This document shows, one piece after another, positions 1 to 7,558 of a stretch of 13,747 bases of DNA. The translations under genes were made by a program, and so were the position numbers. The first letter of the stretch is position 1. Each line of letters opens with the position of its first letter. The notes beneath the pieces were generated by a model. That model made no database searches and was not told where the DNA came from. It saw only the letters and a list, made by a program, of their open reading frames with translations. This DNA is from M3 sp964637445 (GTDB lineage Bacteria; Bacteroidota; Bacteroidia; Bacteroidales; Muribaculaceae): positions 1-13,747 of the forward strand of contig CAZWWS010000061.1 in the NCBI GenBank assembly GCA_964637445.1, read 5' to 3'.

Positions 1-845
1 TGTTTCCACCATTCTCCGAAGTAGTGGAGTTTTGGGTTGTAGTTTACGAGGATTTCGATCTTCTTGCCGGCGTTGTAGAGTGCGTTGCGAGTTTTTGCAT
101 ATACTTCGGCGAGGTTGTCGGCAGAGTGTTCTGCAGTGGCATTTTGCATATCGATTGCGCCTTGCATGAGGGCTTTGATGTCGTAGCCTGCCACGGCGAT
201 GGGGAGAAGACCTACGGGGCTGAGCACTGAGAAGCGACCGCCAACGCTATCTTCGATCACGAAAGTCTTGTAGCCTTCTTCGGTCGCGAGCTGACGGAGT
301 GCGCCTCGCTTTGCGTCTGTGATGGCTACGATGCGCTTCGAAGCCTCATCCTTGCCGATTTGCTTTTCGAGTTGCTCTTTGAGCAGACGGAAAGCGATAG
401 CCGGTTCGGTAGTGGTACCCGACTTAGAGATTACGATGATACCAAATTTTTTATCGTTGAGGAATTGTTGAAGTTCGTAGAGATAGTCTTCACCGATGTT
501 TTGACCGGCAAAAAGCACTTTCGGGCCGTTGCCGGTGGTGTAAGCGTCGAACGCATTGCCGAGTGCTTCGATCACAGCCTTAGCTCCGAGGTAGCTACCG
601 CCGATACCTATGGCTACTACATAGTCGCAAGCAGAGCGGAGTTCTTCGGCAGTCTTGATGATGTCGTTGAGTTCTTCGGCAGAGGTGCGAGTGGGGAGGT
701 CAAGCCAGCCGAGGAAGTCGTTGCCGGCGCCTGTGCCGTTGTGAAGTTTTTGAAGCCCGTCGGCTGCAGCAGCGTCGAGGGCGTTGATGTCGGCTTCTGA
801 TATGGTGCCGAGCACGTTTTTGATGTTTACTTGAATCGTTTTCAT
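1..845 (-). CDS. pgi: Glucose-6-phosphate isomerase, N-terminal 281 residues (3' end outside window)
   Basis: Interconverts glucose-6-phosphate and fructose-6-phosphate in cytosolic glycolysis and gluconeogenesis. I translated the minus strand from the ATG at 845; the frame stays open to base 3 and gives 281 residues, about two thirds of the roughly 450-residue Bacteroidetes/Bacillus-type enzyme. Recognisable blocks are GTGAGNDFLGW (37-47), the sugar-phosphate-binding IGGSYLGA (81-88), SKSGTTTEPAIAF (140-152), the family signature VGGRFSVLSPVGLLP (201-215) and LHYFGEWWK at the edge (273-281). The part with the catalytic Glu and the later His/Lys lies outside the window, so completeness cannot be judged. 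The gene starts 40 bp after gpsA with no promoter-like sequence between, so it is probably cotranscribed with lysS and gpsA. Identity is very secure. Confidence 0.97.
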   Translation of the reverse strand, partial: MKTIQVNIKNVLGTISEADINALDAAAADGLQKLHNGTGAGNDFLGWLDLPTRTSAEELNDIIKTAEELRSACDYVVAIGIGGSYLGAKAVIEALGNAFDAYTTGNGPKVLFAGQNIGEDYLYELQQFLNDKKFGIIVISKSGTTTEPAIAFRLLKEQLEKQIGKDEASKRIVAITDAKRGALRQLATEEGYKTFVIEDSVGGRFSVLSPVGLLPIAVAGYDIKALMQGAIDMQNATAEHSADNLAEVYAKTRNALYNAGKKIEILVNYNPKLHYFGEWWK

Positions 846-885
846 CTTTTTATTTCTATAGAAATTGTATTAATATTAGTCAGTT

Positions 886-1881
886 TCAGACAAATGCTTC
901 GGCCATTCGGGCTATCTCCTTGGCGGCTGAGGCTTTGTTGTACAATATATTATATACTCCGTCGAGTATGGGCATCGGTACACGATATACCGAATTGATT
1001 TCTGTGATGCACTTGGTGCCGTAATATCCTTCGGCAGTCTGCTCCATCTCCATCATGGCGGCTTTCACCGAGTAGCCGCGTCCTATCATCGAGCCGAAAT
1101 TGTGGTTGCGGCTGAAACGAGAGTAGCAGGTTACCAGAAGATCGCCTAAATACACGGAGTCGCATATGCGACGATGACACGGAGCTACGGCTTGAAGGAA
1201 TCGCTCCATCTCGCGAAGTGCGTTCGACACGAGCATCGCCAAGAAATTGTCGCCGTTTTTCAGCCCGTGAACCATGCCGGCGGCGATGGCATACACGTTT
1301 TTCAATACGGCTCCATATTCGATGCCGTCGATGTCGGTCGACGTCACTGTCTGCATCGACTTCGATGCCAATCGTTGAGCAAACGCTTCGGCGTGAGCTC
1401 TGTTAGGACATCCTATCGTGAGGCACGACAGGCGATCGAGTGCCACTTCTTCGGCGTGGCACGGACCGCCGATGACGAGCATTCTGTCGGGGGCTATGTC
1501 GTAGTGTCCGATCATATAGTCGGAGATGATCTCGTTCTCATCGGGCACTATGCCTTTTACGGCCGAAACCACATATTTGTCGCTCAAACCAGTCGTGATT
1601 TTAGCCATGTGGCTTTTGAAGTAGGGTGACGGCGTGGCGAGCAGCAAGGTGTCGGCCATGGCGCATGCGCGATTGATGTCGGAGGTAAACTCTATGCGGT
1701 CGATGTCAAACTCTACGTCGCTCAGATATGTGGGATTGTGGCGTAGTCGCTTGAAATCTTCGATGCGGTCGTCGCGACGCATATACCAGATGATGCTGTC
1801 GCAATTTCTGAGCAATAGCTTAGCGAGTGCGGTGGCCCAACTGCCACCGCCCATCACTGCTATTTTGCCGGGGAAATTCAT
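886..1881 (-). CDS. gpsA: NAD(P)H-dependent glycerol-3-phosphate dehydrogenase
   Basis: Reduces dihydroxyacetone phosphate to sn-glycerol-3-phosphate, the backbone for phospholipid synthesis; cytosolic. The 331-residue product is close to the usual length of about 330-340. Seen in order: Rossmann nucleotide loop GGGSWATALA (11-20), HNPTYL (48-53), SAVKGI (106-111), GGPCHAEEVA (138-147; the Cys-His version of GPSFAxE is, from memory, usual in Bacteroidetes), the catalytic-lysine block GAVLKNVYAIAAG (190-202, Lys194), and SRFSRNHNFG (254-263). I chose the ATG at 1881. The frame opens further upstream to a TTG at 1935, but that would add 18 residues before the Rossmann strand and run into the end of lysS. 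The gap from lysS is 32 bp with no visible promoter, so it is likely in the lysS-gpsA-pgi unit. Confidence 0.96.
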   Translation of the reverse strand: MNFPGKIAVMGGGSWATALAKLLLRNCDSIIWYMRRDDRIEDFKRLRHNPTYLSDVEFDIDRIEFTSDINRACAMADTLLLATPSPYFKSHMAKITTGLSDKYVVSAVKGIVPDENEIISDYMIGHYDIAPDRMLVIGGPCHAEEVALDRLSCLTIGCPNRAHAEAFAQRLASKSMQTVTSTDIDGIEYGAVLKNVYAIAAGMVHGLKNGDNFLAMLVSNALREMERFLQAVAPCHRRICDSVYLGDLLVTCYSRFSRNHNFGSMIGRGYSVKAAMMEMEQTAEGYYGTKCITEINSVYRVPMPILDGVYNILYNKASAAKEIARMAEAFV

Positions 1882-1913
1882 ACTGTGAATAATAGGTGTC
1901 GAGGCGTTAAATG

Positions 1914-3641
1914 CTACTTGGCGTTTTCGATCCAAGCGTTTACGTCGTCGATTGTTGGATTTTTGAGTTCGAGTTTATATTTCTTGTTGATGCCGCATAG
2001 CTCTTGGTGGAGCTTGCCTGCTGTGGCGCCGGCGAGAGCTTCGATAGTGAGTACGCCTGCTTTTTGAAGGGGAGCTACCCATTCGGCGGGAACACCGATG
2101 GCTGTGTAGGCTTCTTCTTTGTCGCGGCGAGCTACTTTTTCGGGACGCATCTGCGGGAAGAGAAGCACTTCTTGTATGGTAGTCTGTCCGGTCATTAGCA
2201 TTGTCAAGCGATCCATGCCGATACCCATACCTGATGTGGGGGGCATACCATATTCGAGAGCGCGGATAAAGTCTTTGTCTATGATCATTGCCTCATCGTC
2301 GCCCTTTTCGCCAAGCTTCATTTGCTCTACGAAACGTTCGTATTGGTCGATCGGGTCGTTGAGCTCGGAGTAAGCGTTGGCAAGCTCTTTGCCGTTGACC
2401 ATAAGCTCGAATCGCTCGGTGAGTTCGGGATTGTTGCGGTGGCGCTTTGTCAGTGGCGACATCTCGATGGGATAGTCGATGATAAATGTGGGTTGGATGT
2501 ACTTGCCTTCACACTTCTCGCCGAAAATTTCGTCGATAAGTTTTCCTTTGCCCATCGTTTCGTCTACTTCGATGTCGAGCTGACGGCACACGTCGCGCAA
2601 CTGCTCGTCGTTCATGCCGGTGATGTCGATACCGGTGTGCTCCTTGATGGCGTCGATCATTGTCACGCGCTTATATGGCGCCTTAAACGAGATAATATTG
2701 TCGCCTACTTTCACCTCGGTGGTGCCGTTCACGTCGAGACATATCTTTTCGAGCATCTTCTCGGTGAAAGCCATCATCCAGTTATAGTCTTTGTAGGAAA
2801 CATAGATTTCCATACATGTAAACTCCGGATTGTGGGTGCGGTCCATACCCTCGTTGCGGAAATTCTTTGAGAATTCATACACGCCTTCAAATCCGCCTAC
2901 AATCAAGCGCTTCAGATAAAGTTCGTCAGCGATGCGGAGATACAAGGGGATGTCGAGCGCGTTGTGGTGGGTGATAAACGGACGAGCTGATGCTCCGCCG
3001 GGTATCGACTGAAGGATGGGCGTTTCCACTTCCATGTAGCCATGGTTGTTGAAATATTGGCGCATAGAGTTGAACACCTTGGTGCGCTTGATGAATATAT
3101 CTTTAACACCATCGTTCACTACCAAGTCAACATAGCGACGACGATAGCGAAGCTCAGGATCGTCGAATGCGTCGTAGGTCACACCATCTTTCACCTTTAC
3201 GATTGGAAGCGGGCGGAGTGACTTGCTCAACACTGTGAGCGTGGCTGCATGCACAGAGATTTCGCCTGTCTGAGTACGGAACACATGACCGGTGATGCCT
3301 ACGAAGTCGCCAATGTCGAGCAACTTCTTGAACACCACATTATATAAATCTTTGTTTTCGTCGGGACATAGCTCATCGCGACTGATATACACTTGTATGC
3401 GTCCGCGAGCATCTTGCAATTCCATGAACGATGCTTTGCCCATGATGCGGCGGCTCATGACGCGACCGGCCACGGCTACTTGGCGCAGAGGCGCGTCGTC
3501 TTGGAAAGAGGCTTTGATTTCGTCGGTGTAAGCGTCGACCTTGTACTCGGCTGCGGGATATGGGTCAATGCCCAACTTGCGCATTTCTTCGAGACTATTG
3601 CGACGCACTATTTCTTGTTCGCTAAGTTCAAGTACGTTCAT
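1914..3641 (-). CDS. lysS: Lysyl-tRNA synthetase, class II, with C-terminal extension
   Basis: Charges tRNA-Lys with lysine using ATP. The 575-residue product has an N-terminal OB-fold anticodon-binding domain (about 55-140), then the class II catalytic core: motif 1 region near 185-215, motif 2 FRNEGMDRTHNPEFTCMEIY (261-280), and motif 3 GMGIGMDRLTMLMTG (471-485). ELANAYSELNDP (419-430) is typical of LysRS. The family core normally ends shortly after LLFPQMRPE (493-501); here about 74 further residues follow, rich in Gly/Leu turns and resembling a helix-hairpin-helix DNA/RNA-binding segment (518-575). I recall this tail as common in Bacteroidetes LysRS, so it is not a fusion artefact. The ATG at 3641 fits the family start. 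A possible weak promoter lies just upstream, and gpsA and pgi follow closely. Confidence 0.97.
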   Translation of the reverse strand: MNVLELSEQEIVRRNSLEEMRKLGIDPYPAAEYKVDAYTDEIKASFQDDAPLRQVAVAGRVMSRRIMGKASFMELQDARGRIQVYISRDELCPDENKDLYNVVFKKLLDIGDFVGITGHVFRTQTGEISVHAATLTVLSKSLRPLPIVKVKDGVTYDAFDDPELRYRRRYVDLVVNDGVKDIFIKRTKVFNSMRQYFNNHGYMEVETPILQSIPGGASARPFITHHNALDIPLYLRIADELYLKRLIVGGFEGVYEFSKNFRNEGMDRTHNPEFTCMEIYVSYKDYNWMMAFTEKMLEKICLDVNGTTEVKVGDNIISFKAPYKRVTMIDAIKEHTGIDITGMNDEQLRDVCRQLDIEVDETMGKGKLIDEIFGEKCEGKYIQPTFIIDYPIEMSPLTKRHRNNPELTERFELMVNGKELANAYSELNDPIDQYERFVEQMKLGEKGDDEAMIIDKDFIRALEYGMPPTSGMGIGMDRLTMLMTGQTTIQEVLLFPQMRPEKVARRDKEEAYTAIGVPAEWVAPLQKAGVLTIEALAGATAGKLHQELCGINKKYKLELKNPTIDDVNAWIENAK

Positions 3642-3667
3642 ATTATATGCAATTTATCAAATTGTTG

Positions 3668-3700
3668 CAAAATTAGTCATTTCTTGTGAATTATGCGCAA
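3668..3700 (-). promoter_or_regulatory. Possible promoter for lysS
   Basis: On the minus strand a TAATTTTG (3675-3668) matches the Bacteroidetes -7 consensus TAnnTTTG. An ATTG at 3701-3698 could serve as a poor -33 box, with a 22-bp spacer, slightly longer than the usual 19-21. It sits in the 72-bp gap between folA and lysS, about 27 bp before the lysS ATG, so lysS could start its own transcript. Moderate to weak evidence. Confidence 0.4.
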
Positions 3701-3713
3701 TTTTCCTCCGGAA

Positions 3714-4202
3714 TTATCGCGAAAGGGTGACGAAGCGGTAGGCGACGCCGCTACGTGGGTCGTTGAGCCATGGGTTTTCTTCGTCGAGATGGAAGTCGGT
3801 GGGGATGGCGGGGAAAAAGGTGTCGGCATCGGCTACTTGGGCGTCGATTTCGGTCAGATATAGTCGCGATGCGCAGTCGATGGCTTGACGATAGATTTCG
3901 CCTCCTCCGATCACAAATGCTTCTTCGGCATCGCTTGCCATGTCGATGGCTTGGTCGAGGCTGTCGGCTACTTCGATGTTTGGCGCTGTGTAGTCGGCTT
4001 GCCGGGTGATGACGATGTTGCGTCGTCCCGGAAGTGCTCCCTTGGGGAAGGACTCAAATGTCTTGCGTCCCATGATGATGGGATGTCCCATGGTGATGGC
4101 CTTAAATCTTCGCAAGTCGTCGGAGATGTGGAACAGCAAATCGCCTTGGCGACCTATGGCTCCATCGTGAGTCACAGCTACGATGATAGAGATGCGCGTC
4201 AT
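3714..4202 (-). CDS. folA: Dihydrofolate reductase
   Basis: Reduces dihydrofolate to tetrahydrofolate with NADPH, regenerating the cofactor oxidised by ThyA. The 162 residues match the usual bacterial length. Seen: start strand ISIIVAVTHDGAIG (4-17), the substrate-acid block HISDDLRRFK (25-34; Asp29 aligns with E. coli Asp27), IIMGRKTFESF (42-52), LPGRRNIVIT (58-67), the NADPH loop VIGGGEIY (97-104), and LTEID (116-120). The nearly invariant Trp of the PW motif (E. coli Trp22) is replaced by Phe24 here. The ATG overlaps the thyA TGA by four bases (ATGA), which implies translational coupling with thyA. Confidence 0.96.
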   Translation of the reverse strand: MTRISIIVAVTHDGAIGRQGDLLFHISDDLRRFKAITMGHPIIMGRKTFESFPKGALPGRRNIVITRQADYTAPNIEVADSLDQAIDMASDAEEAFVIGGGEIYRQAIDCASRLYLTEIDAQVADADTFFPAIPTDFHLDEENPWLNDPRSGVAYRFVTLSR

Positions 4203-4993
4203 ACCGATACTATGCCTTTAATTGCCGGATGTGGGTCGTAGCCTTCGAGATGGAAGTCATCGTAGGTGAAGTCAAAGATGTTTTTGACGTCGGGATTGAT
4301 CACCATGCGGGGCAATGGGCGAGGCTCGCGGGTGAGTTGCAGTTCGACTTGCTCCATCAGATTGTTGTAGATGTGGGCATCGCCGAGGGTGTGAATGAAG
4401 TCGCCTGCCTCAAGACCGGTCACTTGTGCCACCATTTGCTGCAGTAGGGCATAGGATGCTATGTTGAACGGCACACCGAGAAATAGGTCGGCACTGCGCT
4501 GATATAGTTGCAAGCTAAGACGTCCGTTGGCTACATAAAACTGGAAAAACGCGTGGCATGGGGGAAGGTTCATGTTTTTGATGTCGCCCACATTCCATGC
4601 GCTCACTATGATGCGACGCGAGTCGGGATTGTTGCGTATGGTGTCGATCACTTCCGATATCTGGTCGATATGTCCTCCTTCATAGTCGGGCCACGAGCGC
4701 CATTGATAGCCGTAGATGTGACCGAGGTTGCCATCTTCGTCGGCCCACTCGTTCCATATTCTCACTCCGTTTTCCTGTAGATAATGCACGTTGGTGTCGC
4801 CTTTGAGAAACCATAGCAACTCATGGATTATCGACTTGAGGTGTAGCTTCTTGGTGGTCACCATCGGGAAACCTTGCGATAGGTCAAATCGCATTTGATA
4901 GCCGAAAACGCTACGAGTGCCGGTGCCGGTGCGGTCGCTCTTGTCGACGCCGGTCTCTTTTACATGACGGAGTAGGTCGAGATATTGTTTCAT
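4199..4993 (-). CDS. thyA: Thymidylate synthase (ThyA type)
   Basis: Methylates dUMP to dTMP using methylene-tetrahydrofolate, releasing dihydrofolate for FolA. The 264-residue product has the same length as E. coli ThyA and the key residues fall at the same numbers: Arg21 in RTGTGT, Arg126-Arg127, catalytic Cys146 in NLPPCHAFFQFYV (142-154), Asp169 and Asn177 in SADLFLGVPFNIASY (167-181), and His207/Tyr209 in LGDAHIYNN (203-211). It is therefore the folate-dependent classical enzyme, not flavin-dependent ThyX. A clear promoter lies 55 bp upstream, and folA overlaps its stop by 4 bp, so the two form a dTMP synthesis pair. Confidence 0.98.
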   Translation of the reverse strand: MKQYLDLLRHVKETGVDKSDRTGTGTRSVFGYQMRFDLSQGFPMVTTKKLHLKSIIHELLWFLKGDTNVHYLQENGVRIWNEWADEDGNLGHIYGYQWRSWPDYEGGHIDQISEVIDTIRNNPDSRRIIVSAWNVGDIKNMNLPPCHAFFQFYVANGRLSLQLYQRSADLFLGVPFNIASYALLQQMVAQVTGLEAGDFIHTLGDAHIYNNLMEQVELQLTREPRPLPRMVINPDVKNIFDFTYDDFHLEGYDPHPAIKGIVSV

Positions 4994-5047
4994 TGTAGTC
5001 AGAGATTGATGAACGCGAGATACGTTCGCGCTGTATCATCGCTTCAA

Positions 5048-5079
5048 CAAAGTTACATCATTGCCTCGAATCCGCAAAA
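5048..5079 (-). promoter_or_regulatory. Bacteroidetes-type promoter for thyA-folA
   Basis: Reading the minus strand, TTTTG (5079-5075) is the -33 box and TAACTTTG (5055-5048) the -7 box. The four core bases TTTG are 19 bp from the -7 element, within the range known for the Bacteroidetes primary sigma factor. Transcription should begin near 5041, leaving a leader of about 48 nt before the thyA ATG. That leader contains a short inverted repeat, CGCGA/TCGCG (5014-5018 and 5026-5030, 7-nt loop). Confidence 0.72.
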
Positions 5080-5103
5080 TAAAGTTTTCAAAATTCAATG
5101 GGG

Positions 5104-7485
5104 TTATCTGACTAATACGCGGCGTGAGGAGTCGTTGGCAGTGACGATGTAGAGCCCAGTGGGGAGTGGTAGAGTGACTTTGTCGGTGACCGGAGTGTCG
5201 TTGTAGAGCGTTGTTCCGTCAATGGAGTAGACGGCTACGGCACGTCCGGAGGCGTTTTCTATGACGAGCGAACCGTTGAGGCTATACGCAGTCCAGTCGG
5301 CTATCACTGTTTGCTCTATGCTTGACGTGTAAGGCGAAATGGCGATGTTGTCGACATTCAGACGCTCGCCTGCCGATTGCTCAATGCGTAGTCGGGCACG
5401 TCCTGTAATGTTGGCGGTCGCTGAAAATTCCACATATTGTGTCCCATCAGCCACGGTCACTGTTGCTATGGTAGTCCAAGTCGCTCCTTGGTCGCGCGAG
5501 ACTTGGATATTGAGCGTAGCTTCGACGTCGTTACCCCATTTTTTTGCATAAAAAGAGATTGTGCCGATACCGGTGGTCACATCTTCAACCATCTCGATGT
5601 AGCTGTTCGATTTTTTGCCGAAGCGTACCGATTGCTCGTCGATGCTGTTGTCGCTGCTCCATATTCCGGCGTTGGAGAAGTGCCATGTGGCAGCTGTGCC
5701 TACATAATTGTCGGATGGACTGTAGCTGTCCATTCCGGTGGCATCGGCTTCAAAATCTTCGAGGAAATTTATGGGAGCTGCAACCGTGGCTGTCACATCA
5801 AGTCCTTCGGCTTCGCAATCGCCTGCCGAGGCTGAGAGGTGAGCGGTGTAGCTTCCGGCTGCTGAGGGTTGCAATCGGAGATAGAAGCGGTCGACTTCGG
5901 ATGGTAGTGTGAGAGTATTGCTCCATGTCGACAGGTCGGCGCTTACGGCAAACGGCTCGGCTACGGCTATCAAGATGTCGGCGGTGATATTCTCAGCCCA
6001 CATCATTATCTCTATGGCGGCCGATGCTTGCTCCGGCTCGGTAGAGATTGTCAAATCTTCCTCGCTATATAGCTGAATGGAGGGTATTGGGGTGGCTGTG
6101 GTGACGCTTATCTCGTTGGATGTCAGTGTCGACGACGAGATGGTGTAGCTGTAGGTCGTGGCAGGCTCAAGGTCGCTTATCGTTATTTGCTCGTCGGAAG
6201 CTAATACGGTCATGGGGTATTCATCGCTGATGAGCGAGCTGTTTTGATATACGCTGATGGTGTAGCGCGCTCCATCGGTCTTGTCGATATCGATCCAGTG
6301 AGCTACGAAAGATGTCTCGGTGATGTCGGTGGCAGGCTGTGCCGGGAGTCCGTCGACGGCTGATGCACTCAGAGCTACTTTGCTCACTGCGTTACCCGAA
6401 CTGATGGTAAGCTCTCCTGCGGCGTTTGTGGCTGTCGATGATAGGAATGAGATTGTAACATTGACACCTTCTTCGGTGTTAGCTTCTGAAGCGTTGACAC
6501 TCGATGTGCTGACCGAAAATCCGACGCCTGAGATTGCTATCGCCACATCATCGGAGAGGTTTTGTCCCTTGATGGTGACGGTCGTAGTGCGGGCAATGTT
6601 GATGGCAGTGATGCCCATGTCGATTGCAGAGCCGTCGACAGGCGTGTTGATGGTCGGCAGGCTTGCTACATTGAGACTCCACGATTCGTTCTTCTTGTCG
6701 CCCCAAATGTATTCGACCATTTCGGGATGATCGATAAACGGGTTGCGGTTGTCTTGATATTCATAGATCACTTCGTTGCGATCCAACTCCTTTTGGCTCA
6801 CCGGGTCTTGGCGATGCCATTTGAGCAGAAGATTTACCGCCCACGTGGTGTAGGCGGGATAGCTGTTGCCGGCAAGCATCGGGCTGTCCCAATCCTCTAT
6901 CTGACTGTTGTAGCAAGCAGCCATATAGAAATAGGAGCGGGCGAAGTCGCCTTTGTATTCATCATCAGGCTCAAACACTGTGCCCGAATATCCCGAAAAT
7001 GTGGAGTTGCCCAATCGTCCGAGAGCTTTCACTCCATTGCTTGATGGCAGAGTGGTGCCGTTGGCACACTCTCCATAGGGATAATTGCTCCGCTGACTGT
7101 TCACCTTGCCATCGGTGGGGTAGATGTGGAAAGCATCGTTGTTCATCGGAGAGATGTTGCCAAACCAACTCTTAGGCATCGAGTGCTCGCGATTGTAGCA
7201 ATCGCCTATCGACGAATAATTGCCGCATTGCTCCGCCCCCGGGGTCCACTCCTTGGTGGAATACATATCCCATATCTTGCCGTTGGCGCGTACGTCCGAC
7301 TGCTTATACACTTCCCACAGAGCATTGTAGCCTCTATCGGTGTGAGGTCCTATTACATCTTCCAAGGCTTCGAGCAGCGATTGCTTGTTCTTCCCCTCGC
7401 ACGATGAGTAATACCCTGCCGGCTCGGCGGCGCTTAATGAGAATGCCATTGCTATGGCTACAATAAAGGATATGCGATTTTTCAT
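5104..7485 (-). CDS. Secreted multidomain endonuclease I (His-Me finger nuclease) with T9SS-like C-terminus
   Basis: A probable extracellular or surface nuclease that cuts DNA/RNA without sequence preference. The 793-residue product starts with a signal peptide (MKNRISFIVAIAMAFSLSAA). Residues about 25-262 are an endonuclease I domain (PF04231 type): YNREHSMPKSWFG (97-109) supplies Glu100 and His101, and HIYPTDGKVNSQRSNYPYGE (120-139) supplies the metal-site Asn129, as in Vibrio Vvn. Three beta-rich parts follow: an Ig-like domain (about 280-376), a fibronectin type III-like domain (381-466) and another sandwich (468-570). Residues 573-718 resemble a jelly-roll with DFEAD and a closing LNVDNIAISPY. 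The last 65 residues (SLNGSLVIEN ... GLYIVTANDSSRRVLVR) look like a type IX secretion sorting domain. I chose the ATG at 7485 because it puts the signal peptide at the start; a GTG at 7518 would add 11 residues inside an inverted repeat. Confidence 0.88.
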   Translation of the reverse strand: MKNRISFIVAIAMAFSLSAAEPAGYYSSCEGKNKQSLLEALEDVIGPHTDRGYNALWEVYKQSDVRANGKIWDMYSTKEWTPGAEQCGNYSSIGDCYNREHSMPKSWFGNISPMNNDAFHIYPTDGKVNSQRSNYPYGECANGTTLPSSNGVKALGRLGNSTFSGYSGTVFEPDDEYKGDFARSYFYMAACYNSQIEDWDSPMLAGNSYPAYTTWAVNLLLKWHRQDPVSQKELDRNEVIYEYQDNRNPFIDHPEMVEYIWGDKKNESWSLNVASLPTINTPVDGSAIDMGITAINIARTTTVTIKGQNLSDDVAIAISGVGFSVSTSSVNASEANTEEGVNVTISFLSSTATNAAGELTISSGNAVSKVALSASAVDGLPAQPATDITETSFVAHWIDIDKTDGARYTISVYQNSSLISDEYPMTVLASDEQITISDLEPATTYSYTISSSTLTSNEISVTTATPIPSIQLYSEEDLTISTEPEQASAAIEIMMWAENITADILIAVAEPFAVSADLSTWSNTLTLPSEVDRFYLRLQPSAAGSYTAHLSASAGDCEAEGLDVTATVAAPINFLEDFEADATGMDSYSPSDNYVGTAATWHFSNAGIWSSDNSIDEQSVRFGKKSNSYIEMVEDVTTGIGTISFYAKKWGNDVEATLNIQVSRDQGATWTTIATVTVADGTQYVEFSATANITGRARLRIEQSAGERLNVDNIAISPYTSSIEQTVIADWTAYSLNGSLVIENASGRAVAVYSIDGTTLYNDTPVTDKVTLPLPTGLYIVTANDSSRRVLVR

Positions 7486-7500
7486 AACGATATGAATTAA

Positions 7501-7548
7501 ATAAAGGCATAGACACACAATTATAATGGTGAATATCTATGCCTTTAT
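7501..7548 (-). terminator. 13-bp inverted repeat between WYL gene and endonuclease gene
   Basis: Two perfect 13-base arms, ATAAAGGCATAGA (7501-7513) and its complement (7536-7548), flank a 22-base loop. In the minus-strand transcript the hairpin starts 11 nt after the WYL stop codon and is followed by a T-rich but interrupted run (TTAATTCAT), 15 nt before the endonuclease ATG. It may end the namZ operon transcript, or regulate the endonuclease from its leader. The large loop and weak T tract make a classical terminator uncertain. Confidence 0.45.
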
Positions 7549-7558
7549 GTTTAAGTTT

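Noticed and set aside
640..690. Repeated GTTCTTCGGCAG in pgi
   Set aside because: It arises from the two Ala-Glu-Glu-Leu stretches of the protein and is not a DNA repeat of note.
1882..1935. Longer gpsA form from a TTG at 1935
   Set aside because: It adds 18 residues before the first Rossmann strand, overlaps lysS and uses a rare start, while the ATG at 1881 gives the family's normal N-terminus.
2322..2870. 182-codon plus-strand open frame opposite lysS
   Set aside because: Shadow of the LysRS coding sequence, whose codon pattern leaves the opposite frame open.
7486..7518. Longer endonuclease form from a GTG at 7518
   Set aside because: It would place 11 residues ahead of a clean signal peptide and start inside the inverted repeat; the ATG at 7485 is better.
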